A stretch of DNA of 64,000 nt from Amoebidium appalachense. Lineage: Eukaryota; Ichthyosporea. The notes beneath the pieces were generated by a model. The model did no database searches. It had not been told where the DNA came from and saw nothing but the letters and a program-made list of their open reading frames with translations. Location: the NCBI GenBank assembly GCA_963693365.1, contig CAVNZM010000009.1, positions 1,922,001 through 1,986,000 on the forward strand, in the 5' to 3' direction. Numbering within the stretch: the first letter of the stretch is position 1; each line of letters opens with the position of its first letter. Of the stretch, positions 1 through 33,940 are shown piece after piece. A program made the position numbers and the translations under genes.

Positions 1-107
1 ACATGCTCCATCTACCCAAACTGCTGCAAGGCGGTGCCCATCCAACGGTTGACATTCTTAATGGCATCAAAATGTTCCTCGCACACCACCTGCTCCACCT
101 ATAACTA

Positions 108-199
108 TCTCCCCCCCCCCCCCCCCCCCCCCTTCCCCTGGTCACACACACCCACACCCACCCCACCTACCCCCCCCCCCCCCCCCCCCCCCCCCAAAA

Positions 200-241
<42 letters not shown>

Positions 242-260
242 CACACACACACACACACCG
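108..260. repeat. poly(C) blocks followed by A-run and (CA)n
   Basis: Two C homopolymer blocks separated by a CA-rich spacer run into a short A-run and then into (CA)n. This is one of the composite C(n)A(n) junctions that recur in the window. No coding signal is visible. Confidence 0.9.
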
Positions 261-950
261 CCTACCTTCCACGGCCAAACAGGTTCAACTTGTACTGTGT
301 AGAATAAATAACTAATATAGTGGCGATACATTTATTAGGACTGAAATGTGTATGAAGGCAACATGCGTTTATTTTATCGAAGGTGAAACATTATGTGTGA
401 TTAGAGACTGATCAGAAGCGAATTGTAAAAACGACACGATGATAGTAACTCCATTTTGGTTGTGAAGGTATTATGTAGGCTACATAATAATATGAATATG
501 AGATGTGCGTTGTAAATGACATTGTGAGGCTGAACCTCCCTGTGTATGTTGTATGAATGAATTCCCTGAACTATTCACAAGGCTGGACATACGTTGTGTA
601 TACACATGAATTCCGTAAATTCAAAACTGGTGTTCGTCTTTGTAACAGTTTGTGTGTGTGTGTGTGTGTCAGTCTGTGTGTGTGTGTGTGTGTACCTATA
701 GCTACTGCACACGTGTGGCCATCATGATGGGTGGTGGGTGGATGATTGGGTGGGTGATGGTGCAGGTTGCAAACGTGGTGGTGTACGCGTGCTAAGTGTG
801 TAAGCGTTCGCTGTGTGTGTGTGACCGTGCGTGCAAGTGTCATCGGACTGCGTGCCTGCATGCTGGTGTGTGTGTGTGTGTGTGTGTGTGTTTAATACGG
901 TGGGTGGGAGGAGGAGGAGGAGGGGGGGGGGGGAGGGGGGGGGGGGGGGG
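261..950. other. non-coding stretch with (TG)n at 651-692 and 866-890
   Basis: AT-balanced unique sequence to about 640, then TG dinucleotide runs and G-rich sequence. I see no splice-bounded coding exon and no recognisable RNA gene. Short open frames here are made of microsatellite translation. Confidence 0.6.
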
Positions 951-952
951 GT

Positions 953-1140
953 GAAACACCTTGCACTCTTTGCAAACTTCTCCATGTGTGTGTGTAGGGG
1001 GGGGGGGGGGGGGGGGGCTGAAACACCTTGCACCTCTTTGCAAACTTCTCCATGGGTGTGTGTGGTGGTGGGGGGGGGGGGGGGGGGGGGGGGGAGGGGA
1101 GGCTGAAACACCTTGCACCTCTTTGCAAACTTCTCCATGT
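953..1140. repeat. three tandem copies of a ~38-bp unit separated by poly(G)
   Basis: The phrase GAAACACCTTGCACYYTTTGC...CTTCTCCATG occurs three times (about 952, 1019 and 1104). Each copy is followed by TGTGTG and an expanded G homopolymer. The unit is well conserved while the G tracts differ in length, so this is a minisatellite whose unit contains an unstable homopolymer. Confidence 0.85.
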
Positions 1141-1849
1141 GTGTGCATTGGGGGGTTACGCTGTTTACTCGAAGGCACAGAGACCAGTCTCAGTACTGTA
1201 TATATAGGTGCGAGGGGCTTTATATGTGAATTCGTCGGTTTGTGTGTGTCTGTGTGTTTTGGGGGGGGGAGGGGGGGCACTGGTGCGGTGCAGCCGCTTG
1301 GTTAGCTTCGAATTCAGTACGGGTACACAAAGAAATGCGGCATGCAAAGAAGTAGCTGCCACTTTGTATGTAAGGGGAGGGGGGCTGACTTGTGTGGGTG
1401 TCTCTTCATTTAACTTTTGTCGTGTGTGTATGTGTGTGTGTGGGGGGGGGGGGGGGGGGGGGGGGGGGGTTTAATGCGTCATAAAGTACGAAGTACACAA
1501 GAACAAACGGATAACAAGATGCAGGGGGGGGGGGGGGGGAACAGTGGAGTGGCAGACGAGTCTTTCAATTCACTTTCAGAAGTCATTTATTTCCCCATAC
1601 GAAAGTGCACCACAGGCACACCAGCATTACACTCATTGACCAGAAGGGTAATAAAATTCTTCCTACAGTTTGATTTAAGCTCGCAGATAGGGTGTTGAAC
1701 TACACATGAAGTGTAGAGCACACACATTCTGGGAGTTGGGGCCACCATAGAGCCAGAAGGCCTGTGTAGCCATAGAGTGGGCCAACTTCCGGTAGAAGGC
1801 GACAGGCAAAGCGCAGACCGGCGATGAAATCAGCGACCCAAAGCAGACG
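1141..1849. other. no gene recognised; poly(G) at 1441-1470 and 1526-1539
   Basis: Mixed unique sequence with several G homopolymers. No exon with both splice signals and a recognisable protein segment was found. Confidence 0.5.
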
Positions 1850-3400
1850 ACAAAAAATGACGGCACGCGGGAAGAAAACGACGATGGCATACACGCCCCT
1901 TAGTACACACGACGGATGTTGATTCGGCAAGACTCCCAAACGATGAAGAAGCAGATAAAGACGACAAAATAGCACACACCCAGAAACGACGAAGAAGCAA
2001 AAGAAGCGATGAAAGAAGAAAAAAACAAGGACGACAGTTGAGGCCCAGATATGACAAAGAAACAGAAGAACTGACGATGAAGCACACTCCCCATATTACA
2101 CGTGACGTGACGAATGTTGACTGGGAAGATTCTCAAAAAGACGGGAAGACGCAAAACACGACAGCATACACACGAGGAGACACACACAAAGGAGGAAGAA
2201 ACACGAACAACTAAGGTGACACCCAGAAATGACGAAGAGGCAAAAGAAGCGACGATGAAGTACACTCCCCATAGCACACGTGGCGAATGTTGATTCGGCG
2301 AGAACCACAACCTGATGAAGAAGTAAAACACGGACACACGGGGGAGACACCCAGAAATGACGAAGAAGCGGCGATGGAGTAAATTCCCATAATACACGTG
2401 GCGAACGTTGATTCGGCAAGACTCCCAAAATGATGATAAAGCGACAAAACAGCACACACCCATGAACGACGAAGAAGCAAAAGATGCGACGAAAGAAGAA
2501 GAAAACGACAACAGCCGAGGCCCAGAGATGATGAAGAAGCGACGATGACGGAGAAGACGAAGATACCATAGCAGAGGCCCAGATATGACGCAGAAAGATG
2601 AAGGACGATGAATCCGATGGACTCCCGAGGGAAGAAGCAGCAAAAGAAACACGACAACAAAAAAAGAGGAGGCCCAGAAATGACGGAGAAGGTTACACCC
2701 GTATCTAAGAAACTTCCATCCAACCAAGAAGCGAAAGATGACCGAAACAACATAGGCACAGAGATGACGGAGAAAAAGGGGTAACCAGAAATGGCTGAGG
2801 AAGATGACGGATGCCGGCCATCGGAAGGACTCCAACAAAAGAAGGCGATTAGACACCCAGTAATGACGAAGGAGCAAAATGAGCAGCGAAGACGCAAAAA
2901 ACAGAAGACGACAAAAAAGGCAGAAGCCCAGGGAGGATGCAGACCGAGACAGGTTCGACGAAGAAGCACAAAGGTGACGACAAAACAGTGCAGGCCCAGA
3001 AACGACGACAAATGATACACCCGAATAGGGATTCCCAAGCGACGAAGAAGAGACGGAAAAATTCTGGGCGAAGACAGGCAGGCGCCGTGAAAAATGTTGA
3101 ATCCGAAGGACTTCCTTCATTGCTCACAAAATACAGCAGAGGCCCACAGTGACGAATGAAGAAGAATGTTGAAAGGGACGCCCTCCCTACCGACAGCCGA
3201 AGAAGAAGCAGAAGACGAGAACCAGCACAGGCCCAGAAATGACGAAAGAAGATGGCACCGAAGACAACCAAAAGAGATTCGCCAAACAAACGGCACACCA
3301 CAAGAAGCAACGAAACAACACAATGACACCTTGACGACGACGCCGAGACAAAACAGCCAAAAATCCGATTCAGCAGTAGAGCCGGGAAAGGTTTGAAAGC
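1850..3400. repeat. purine-rich degenerate satellite / higher-order tandem repeat
   Basis: The motif CCCAGAAATGACGAAGAAGC and close variants recurs at about 1979, 2043, 2222, 2351, 2521, 2580, 2671, 2857, 2994 and 3231. A second motif, CACGTGGCGAAYGTTGATTCGGC, recurs at about 1910, 2100, 2277 and 2396, always with the same neighbours. The + strand is strongly purine rich, which removes stops from the - strand and opens a long 406-codon frame there (1900-3120). That frame has no domain I recognise and a Phe/Ser/Leu/Cys-rich composition, so I treat it as a by-product of the repeat. Confidence 0.75.
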
Positions 3401-4256
3401 ACAAGAGGCAAAGGTGATGTTGCGCGATGACCCCTGCCAAAAATGCATCCACACCAAAATGACAAAACAGCAGGCCCATGTTGCACACAGGGCCCACATC
3501 CACGGAGAAGTACGAACCCATGCACGTGGTGAAGCCGTGGAAGGATGTGTTGCACGTGCACACCTGCAGATGTCCCACCCAAGGATGCGGCACGAGAGAC
3601 CCACAAAGGGTGACAAAACACGCATTGAGTGACAAGGTGAACCCGCCGACAAAACACACTTAAGTGACGAAGTAGCCCAGGTGTATGAGTGACGCTGCAC
3701 AAAAAGACGACACCAAGACTCAACCATGAAGGAAGCGACAAAGAAACACAAACACCGACGAGTAGAAGAACCCGCTGGAGAAACCGCGCACCGAAGGAGA
3801 TTTAACCACAACCACAAAAACATGAACTGCCACACGTCGGAGACGACCAAGCAGTACAAACCCGCCAACGAGGAAACCCCACACAGGGGAGACTGCATAG
3901 AACACTGACGTTGAAGACCCCAGCCGACAAAAAAAAAAAAAAAAACACGGCTGCTGAAAGCGAAGGACCTCGCAAAATGGACATCCATTATGATAGGGCA
4001 AGAATCATAAGATGGACTAGGGATGACGACATTCTCAGCACATAAATTTGTGACGATAAACCCGAAGACAGAAACCCCAGAAGGCAGGAAAACGATGCCG
4101 ACACCCGAGAAAATGAGGAACTAAAAGAATGAACAAGGAACTCCGACGTGAGATGTGGCCTGACGGCCGGTAAACTGACGATGCAGCTTGAAGACAGCAC
4201 GTACATGATGGATACGTACACGCAAAACACTTAAAATAACAGCTGCCGAACACACC
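3401..4256. other. purine-rich sequence continuing the satellite style; no gene recognised
   Basis: Similar composition to the satellite to its left but with little clear periodicity. An A-run lies at 3930-3945. The open frames on both strands lack recognisable motifs. Confidence 0.45.
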
Positions 4257-4289
4257 GTGAAGCACCTACCAGCTGCCGCAATGAAGTTG

Positions 4290-4862
4290 CACCACTCCAT
4301 CGCCGCCGCCGCCGCCGCCGTGAAGCCACATCCACCTGCCGCCGCCGCCGTGAAGCCGCATCCACCTGCCAGCGCCGCCGTGAAGCCGCACCCACCCACC
4401 GTGAAGCCACATCCACCCGCCGCCATCGCCGTCGAGCCGCACCCACCCGCCGCCGCCGCCGTGACGTCGCATCCGCCCGCCGTGAAGTCACATCCACCCA
4501 CCGCCATCGCCGTGAAGCCGCACCCACCAGCCGCCGCCGCCGTGAAGTCGTATCCACCTGCCGCCGACGCCGTGAAGTCGCACCCACCCGCCGTGAAGCC
4601 GCACCCACACGCCGCCGCCGCCGTGAAGCCGCACCCACACACCCACCACCGCCGCCGTGAAGCCGCACCCACACGCCGCCGCCGCCGCCGTGAAGCCGCA
4701 CCCACACACCCACCGCCGCCGCCGTGAAGCCGCACCCACCTACCCGCCGCCGCCGTGAAGCCGCACCCACCTACCCGCCGCCGCCGTGAAGCCGCACCCA
4801 CCTACACGCCGCCGCCGTGAAGCCGCACCCACCTACCCACCGCCGCCGTGAAGCCGCACCGA
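4290..4862 (+). repeat. 27-bp GC-rich minisatellite, translatable as AAAVKPHPP repeats
   Basis: About 20 imperfect copies of a unit close to GCCGCCGCCGTGAAGCCGCA followed by CCCACC. Lengths vary around 27 bp, in multiples of three in the left part and with frame changes on the right. On the + strand an open frame from about 4257 to 4727 reads as A-A-A-V-K-P-H-P-P repeats. All three - frames are also open and glycine/arginine rich. I see no signal peptide, splice context or flanking domain, so it may be a pure minisatellite or a repeat exon of an unknown structural protein. Isolated copies continue to about 5060. Confidence 0.8.
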
Positions 4863-5174
4863 ACAGCCGTCCCCACCCCCCCCCCGTCGAGAAGCCGCTC
4901 CCACCCGCCGCCGCTGCAAATCCGATCCAACACAATAGTAGCAGCACCTTGCACACTTTTGCCAGAGAACGATCTACACGGCTGCCGCCGCCATGGAGCC
5001 GCATCACCCCGTCGCCGCCGTGAAGCCGCATCACCCTGCATCCACTGCCGCCGTGTGAAGCCACGTGTACGTGCCACCCAGGTACCATCACCGTGAAACA
5101 ACAGACCGAACCAAACGCACACAACCCGTACACTCGAAGTAAACTGATGATAAGATCTCATGGTGACGGAGAAA
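4863..5174. other. decaying edge of the minisatellite, no gene
   Basis: Scattered GCCGCCGTGAAGCC-like units persist to about 5060 in increasingly unique sequence. No coding exon is supported. Confidence 0.4.
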
Positions 5175-5230
5175 CGGCCCCCTCTCTCTCCAACGAACGT
5201 TACGGCCCCCTCTCTCTCCAACGAACGTTC
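5175..5230. repeat. direct repeat, 2 copies of 28 bp
   Basis: GGCCCCCTCTCTCTCCAACG plus AACGTT appears twice back to back (5175 and 5203) with almost no divergence. Confidence 0.8.
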
Positions 5231-5764
5231 CATCAAAACCGGAAACCCAACCTTACGCATGCCCACAACTTTAGGTAATCGAGGTCTCTCCCAACCCAGA
5301 AAAACATTAAAAGCCAAAGCAACGATGCACACGCACAGCTGAACCTTCCACCCACCAGCTGCCAACCATACCACCAACTCGGGACATTTGGAGAGCCTGC
5401 AGCACCATTGAAACCCAAAACATATAACACATCACTGAGATGGCAAAGTATCGCTATCCGCATTCTGTCCACAGCTGATAATCACATACTCACCTTGGCA
5501 GACATCGATGAAAGCAAGCGTTCGAAAAGTGATGTTCATCGATGCCAAGACATTCGTACGAGCCAAAAACTATTCGAAATTAAAAGATACCACACCCAGA
5601 CAGTTCTTTCGTGGCACGTACACAAGTCCGCATACGAATTCAACTCAGGGTGCGTTGTCATAATTTAAGACATGGGAGTTACCGAACCTTGGAATTCGAT
5701 ATCAGGGGAGCACGACGTGGGGAAAGAACAACGCTCGCAATGGCAGAACGTATGTAATGGCAGC

Positions 5765-5898
5765 CCACATACAGCAGGACGTCGAACCCACTAATACGGC
5801 AGCTTATGGACATTGGGTTACTGATGCATTTCCACATACAGCAGGACGTCGAACCCACTAATACGGCAGATTATGGACATCGGGTTTTTGATGCATTT
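5765..5898. repeat. tandem duplication, period 67 bp
   Basis: The block beginning CCACATACAGCAGGACGTCG at 5765 is repeated at 5832. Only a few substitutions separate the copies, which indicates a recent local duplication. Confidence 0.9.
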
Positions 5899-7160
5899 TC
5901 AGAATATGGCATCGTGGACGTGAAGAGCCGGTATTAACATTTGACTCGCTCACACTGGCACCCTCGAAAGGGATCTTGCCAATACGACGTAACTAGTCCA
6001 AATAAACAGGACGGCACAGGGACTCTTGGCTACTTGTAACACCATATTCCACGATAGGACGATGAGGCAGCCTAGAAGCAGGGAGGGGGTGAATTGCTGT
6101 GTTACAGCCGAGTTCTTATATCTTTACCCCGTGTCAAAGGGACGGAAATGGCATACACCCAAACGTGCTGAATGTCCAAATGGACAGCAGGTGCAGTTCT
6201 TGAATAAACCGTTTCTACGGGACGAAAAGTGTGCACTTCAGAGCGTGCTGGACATTGACTAGGTGAATATGTAGTATGCCTTGACTAGGAAGGATCACAG
6301 TTGCATCGTGGAGACAAGCAGAAGTCAAACCCACACGCACACATTCATGCAAAGACGCCCCAAACCACGCCGTTCCAGGGACAGACCGAAGCCGTTCAAT
6401 TTCTTGTAAGCCGTTTAATCATTTCTCCTCTCGCACGGGCACATGCAACCAGCAGCAAGCCAGGCTGCGGCAGCAGCACACGCACAGACGACACAAACTG
6501 TGTGCCGGTTCTACTGCCGAATGCGCGAAGACGACCACTGCAAAAACACACCTTTGCCGGGCTCCAATTTTTGACCTACAATATATAAGAGCCGAATCAG
6601 CCGATTTTCAATGGCTAGATCTGATTGGTCCCAACAGAACCTAATAGAGGTGGGCAAAGTTCTAGATTTTTCATGATTTGTCCGTATCTAACAATGGTTT
6701 AACACGTCACCTCAGAGGCTTGCTTTTTTATACATAAAGCGAATTTGGGGTTTGGAAACACTTTCAAGCTCTTTTGAATCATTTTAAGCTTAAACAACCA
6801 TGAACATCCTAGAAGTATAGCCAGAACTCAATATGTTCTCTTTGCACGCACTCAACAAGTCTGCGCACGCAATGACGACATCACAGCCAGACCGAATGCA
6901 CTGTCGAAGCGCCAGCAAGCATACAAGCGCTACCTTGACAGCCGGCAAACTCTGCCATCAAACAACGCCTTTACATCCCTGTCTAAACAGTGTAGCGGAT
7001 ATAAATCCAGGCATTACTTAAATAGCTTTTGCTTTTTATAATAGTATATTTAAATGGCCCTTGTAGATAAGAAACTGTAGCTCGTGCATGAATCTGCATG
7101 CACGGCACGCTGCTGGTTGTAAGGCTTGAGCAGAATCCAGCCGGGTGGCGCTTCTTCGCT
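5899..7160. other. unique non-coding sequence; no gene recognised
   Basis: Low in microsatellites compared with the rest of the window. Short open frames at 6026-6262, 6301-6588 and 6833-7021 have no recognisable family features and no supporting splice signals. A TATA-like AATATATAAG occurs at about 6581. This could be intergenic DNA or hold an unrecognised small gene. Confidence 0.45.
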
Positions 7161-7176
7161 GACAGTGTGGCGAAAA

Positions 7177-7327
7177 TGACGTCACCAGCTTCATTGAATC
7201 CTATAGCTGTAACGTAATAATTGGAAGGATGACGTCATCACTGTACACGTGTCCACAATGACGTCACACACGTGGACGGGCTACCACGTGGTCGGCGTCC
7301 GTTGCCGTTGGCCGCGTGCAGCACGTG
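7177..7327. promoter_or_regulatory. cluster of CRE (TGACGTCA) and E/G-box (CACGTG) palindromes
   Basis: Three exact TGACGTCA palindromes (7177, 7230, 7259) and four exact CACGTG palindromes (7246, 7269, 7285, 7322) lie within 151 bp. These are the canonical sites of ATF/CREB-type bZIP and of bHLH factors. The density is far above chance, so an enhancer or promoter is a reasonable inference. The nearest gene is the GCK kinase starting at 10447 on the + strand. Confidence 0.55.
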
Positions 7328-7464
7328 ACTCATGGAACTTTGAACTTGATATAATTATGTAGTGATTTTCACATTTTCATGATACTGTGACAATACTACC
7401 GTGACAATATACACAACCAAAGTTTTAGGCTCCATCGTCACGGCAGTGTCATGTTCTTTTTAAT

Positions 7465-8515
<1,051 letters not shown>

Positions 8516-8733
8516 CGGATGAGGTTTCGGTGAGGACAAGGGGGATAATTTGAATGAGGCTAGAGAGACCGAGAATTCAAGTTGATGCGTACCGATATAG
8601 GCAGTCGAAAGAGTATAAGGGTGAGAGTGTTGATTGTGGGATTCTGTGCCTGTACGTACGTGTGGTGAAAATTCATAGTGAAAACACATCGTGAATACAC
8701 CGTGAAAAATTTGCCACGCTTTATTCATTGCAG

Positions 8734-8769
8734 ACTATACCGGCCCCGGGGTTTGCCACGTTGTATAAG
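8734..8769 (+). other. candidate short exon (possible 5' UTR exon)
   Basis: A 36-bp segment is bounded by a good acceptor (TTATTCATTGCAG) and a consensus donor (AAG|GTGAGT). It could be a non-coding leader exon of the kinase gene downstream, but nothing else supports it. Confidence 0.2.
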
Positions 8770-9031
8770 GTGAGTTATGTCTCACCTTGATGGGTAATTA
8801 GCGAATTTCTATAACATCCATGTCCACCGGCCTCACTACAGAGTTTGTGTTACCTCTACGCACGCCTGTGACAACATGCACTGTAGACAAGTCGGAGACT
8901 TGTTGTTTATTATATGACACGCCTGCCACTGATATCCTGAACCGCTGTGTTGGGTTCGTTACCAATAGCCTTCTTGCACCCTTGTCTCTCTGCGTGTGCA
9001 AGCTTTGTATCATGTGTGCCACGGTGTCACG

Positions 9032-9033
<2 letters not shown>

Positions 9034-9114
<81 letters not shown>

Positions 9115-9471
9115 CGTGACAGTGTGTGTGTGTGTGTGTATGTACCTGTGTGTGTGTGTGTGTGCGCCGGTGTGCTTGAGCGTGAACACGGTGTGTACGA
9201 GTTTATGTGTGTGTGGGGTGTGTTCGTGTGCGTGTGTGTGTGTGCGTGTGTGTTGTTCGTGTGTGGGTGTGTTCGTGTGTGCGTGTGTGTGTGGGTGTGG
9301 GTGTGGGTGTGTGTACGTGTGTGCGTGTGTGTGTGTCTGTGTGTGTTAACGTTGCGCGTGTCTGTCAAGTACGTACGCAAGTGGGTTTGGTGCGCGCATG
9401 GTGCTTTCGGGGAATGGCCCTCGGGGAGAGGGGATGGGAGGAAGGGGGAGGGGGGGGGCATATGGCCATAT

Positions 9472-9508
<37 letters not shown>

Positions 9509-9520
9509 GGGGGGGCTGCT
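9034..9520. repeat. (TG)n array with variants, then poly(G)
   Basis: A pure (TG)n run at about 9034-9110 continues as imperfect TG/CG/GTGGG repeats to about 9350. A G homopolymer follows at about 9472-9507. Confidence 0.9.
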
Positions 9521-9869
9521 GAGCTAGGTTACTGGGTGGTTTGTTGAGGGGAGAAGGGAGAGGGGCTCCGCTTTCCCGAGGGGAGGGGGTGAAGAGGGCG
9601 GAGGGGGGAGGGTGGGTTGGCCTTGTCACTATCGATCAGCGCAGCCTCCTGCGACGGTGTCCCCCTGGGTGTATATACACTGAGGCCGGGCTTTGATACG
9701 CTGCGAGATGTTGTCAGCCGGGTATATATGTCAGTGAAGTCGCAGGCAGACAGCAGTCACATGTATGTGCCACAGCAGCTGCAGGTACAGCGTACTGTCT
9801 ATCTAAAGCCTGGCAGAGCTGCCGCGGTTGCAAGCTCTTCGACGCGTGTCACAGTGACTGGATCATCAT

Positions 9870-9904
<35 letters not shown>

Positions 9905-9934
9905 GGCAGTGATCGAAAGTTCGAAACTGCCGCA

Positions 9935-10049
9935 CTCCGCGCCGCCGGGCGCCCGGCGCTCGCCGAGTGCGAGTGGGCGGCCCGCGGGCGCCCAACCGGG
10001 TGGAATGTGGCAGCAATCCAATGTATAAAATGCTGCGCTTTCAGCCAAT
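9935..10049 (+). promoter_or_regulatory. candidate core promoter of the GCK/CNH kinase gene
   Basis: A CpG-rich block (9935-10000) is followed by a CCAAT box (10018-10022), a TATAAAA element (10024-10030) and a second CCAAT (10045-10049). All lie 400-500 bp upstream of the start codon at 10447. The combination and position suit a promoter for the + strand kinase; the transcription start is not determined. Confidence 0.4.
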
Positions 10050-10446
10050 GAATACACTCGCCATTTGTTTTGCAAGAGTAGCAGGACACCGTCCGAACTT
10101 CTCGAAGCTGCGGCAGCAGCTGCAGCTTACAATAGGCATGGGAAGTTGTAACTCACGTCAGAAGTAAAGGCTGTAGTCAAAGGTTTAGCCCCGGTATCCT
10201 ACCATATTCAACAACTCTGGTATCATAGTGGCCCATGTGCATAAGTGACAGTTAGAGAGTTGCAAGCTAAAAATTTTGAGTACTCAAAAACTTCCCATGA
10301 CTCGTTGCAGTCACACTACCCACGTTACCTAAAAACATTTTGATAGATAGGCTACAGTTTGTGTTGTACATCTTTATCCATGATAGAAAACGTCAACATT
10401 AGGTTTTCATACTCTTGTTTACCGCCCTGAACTGTCTACTTTGGCT

Positions 10447-31810
<21,364 letters not shown>

Positions 31811-31906
31811 GAAAATCCGGTTCTTTTTGATGTTGATATGTGCACCCTTGCTTACGGAAATCTGAGTTTAAACCCCCGGCATTGAAAAGTCGGGTTCTTT
31901 TTCTAG

Positions 31907-32155
31907 TATTAGATGGCTATAACACTGAACGTATGACATTTTCCATTTTTCCATTTTGCTTTTTAAGGGGAGAGAGTCATGAGAGTCTTATTTCGAATGT
32001 TAAGGTTCAGCAGTCTTGGAAAAGAACCTTGCTCGGGAATTTTCCTTTCTTTTTTTTGGAGTTTTTATTTTAATCTGCTTTTTCTCCCTCTCAGTCGATC
32101 TTTTCCGCACGTGTAGTGATTTTATTTTTTTCTTTTTCCCTTTCTTTTTTTTTTT

Positions 32156-32194
<39 letters not shown>

Positions 32195-32722
32195 ATATTA
32201 GAATGTAGACTTAAATTTAAACCAGGTGTTCGTCGCAGTATTGTAGTTTTTTAATTTTTTCCTTTCCTTTTGACTGAATTTATTTAACCGATACATAGAG
32301 GCCCAAGTATGCACGACATACTTAGGAGGCAATGACTGTAATTTGACTTTTTCATCCCATTTCCAGTATAAATGATTGCCCTTTCTCCCACCAATCAGGC
32401 CTCATCTAAACCATAAATGCGGGAAGTTGCCACACTCGGTTATGCATGACGAGGACCCAATAATTTTGCTGATCTCGATTTAGTGTACGAAGGCTAAGTT
32501 AGTTAGATTGTGCAAAACCCTTTGGTCCTGTGCATGGCCCGTTAAAAATAGATTGTGTTGCTATAATCGGACATTACTTAGGAATGTATGCGACCATCAT
32601 GAGAAAATCTAGTTAATAAACAGCTGCAGCCGAATTTCCCGAAATTGTCTGTGAAAGTTTCAAATTGTAACATGAGGATTATGCAAGAAGTGCCGGGTTG
32701 CCGTTATTGTAATGGGCCCATG

Positions 32723-32754
<32 letters not shown>
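31907..32754. other. intergenic sequence; T(n)G(n) block at 32143-32194
   Basis: AT-rich unique sequence downstream of the kinase gene with one poly(T)-poly(G) composite. No exon was recognised. Confidence 0.5.
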
Positions 32755-32755
<1 letters not shown>

Positions 32756-33009
32756 ACGGGTTGACCCTCCCAAGTTCAGTTGATGCTGCTGTCTGAGTTG
32801 GAGAGTCGTATATACGCGGGCTAAGGGGTCGAAACTCAGACGCAATTGATGACTTGGGCCCTCCCTGAGGATGGGCTCTGCTTATGACGCATGCTGTGCG
32901 CATGGCTGATGTTGCATACTTGAATGTTTGCCTTTGCATTTGTCGTTCGTGTATGCGTACTTCGTACCGTGTTCCGCATTCAAACCCCCCCCCCCCCCCC
33001 CCCCCCCCC
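32755..33009 (+). mobile_element. poly(C)-tailed SINE-like element, copy 2 (5' truncated)
   Basis: From ACGGGTTGACCCTCCCAAGT to ...CCGCATTCAAA-poly(C). It matches copy 1 (24631) at well over 90% identity with one internal deletion near 32943. A poly(C) block also precedes it. It lies in the gap between the kinase and the SWIM gene. Confidence 0.75.
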
Positions 33010-33067
33010 AACCCACCCACCCCCCTCCCCCCCCCCCCCCCCCCCCCCCCCCCCATGCAGCGCTCTT

Positions 33068-33240
33068 TATGTGTGTGCTTTGCAAGTTAATTTGAAATCA
33101 TTTGTGGTGCGTTGTCCACCATGAATGTGTGCTTCATACTCTACAACACATTCAACCCGCCTCCTCCTCCTCCTCCCCCCTCTCCCATCCCCTCCCCCCC
33201 ACTCTCCCCTCCCCCTCCCCTCCCCCGTCCAGGGTTAGCG
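33068..33240 (+). mobile_element. possible diverged 3' fragment of the poly(C)-tailed repeat
   Basis: A GTGTGCTTCATACTC...ACATTCAACCC ending followed by C-rich sequence resembles the GTGTACTTCGTACT...CATTCAAACCCC terminus of the other copies. Similarity is limited to this end. Confidence 0.35.
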
Positions 33241-33519
33241 CACACGCACGTGCGAACGTAAGAAAGCACGAGATCACTCCTATAAATTTGTTTCCGTTTC
33301 ACGGTGGTGGTTGTGTTTGCTTTCAGTTCCGTATTTCAACCCTTCTTTTGCAATATTGGTGGGAATTTATCATCAGCCAGAATTCTTCTGTACACACGTT
33401 TACGGAATAACGTCTGCAGCTTTTGCACACCGTTCACCACCGTACCATACCATTAAATAGACATACGCTGGGTACTGCATGTAAGATGCACGAACAAAAA
33501 TATACTCTCCATGCATCAA

Positions 33520-33566
33520 TAGTCCCCCCCCCCTCCCCCCTCTTCCCCCCACCCTCTCTCTCTCTC

Positions 33567-33610
<44 letters not shown>

Positions 33611-33916
33611 AGCACCAGCCTCTCCCCGCCCACCGACAGACCGTTTCAGGCTGTGGCCCCATTGTAGTTGTCTTACTCGTAAGTATCTAGTGGCTTCGAG
33701 CTTTTCTGGGAAGAAATAGATTGGCAGCCTGGTACCGGCACCGCATCGCAGCTTCATGGGTGGTCGATAATAAGCAGCAAATCATCCCAATATCGATCAT
33801 CGAAACTTACTACTGATATATTAGTAAATCGAAGCGTTGTGAATCCCCCCCCCCCCCCCCTCCCCCTCCCCCCCCTCCCCCCCCCCCCCCCCCAAAAAAA
33901 AAAAAAAAAAAAAAAA
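33520..33916. repeat. poly(C), (CT)n and C(n)A(n) blocks
   Basis: C run of about 38 nt at 33570-33608 and a composite of C blocks followed by an A run (33846-33916), immediately 3' of the SWIM gene stop codon. Confidence 0.85.
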
Positions 33917-33940
33917 GACACCGGGCAGTGATCGAAATCA

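Noticed and set aside
1900-3120. 406-codon open frame on the minus strand
   Set aside because: It lies within a purine-rich degenerate satellite where all minus frames are open, has Phe/Ser/Leu/Cys-rich composition without domains, and its repeats follow the DNA repeat.
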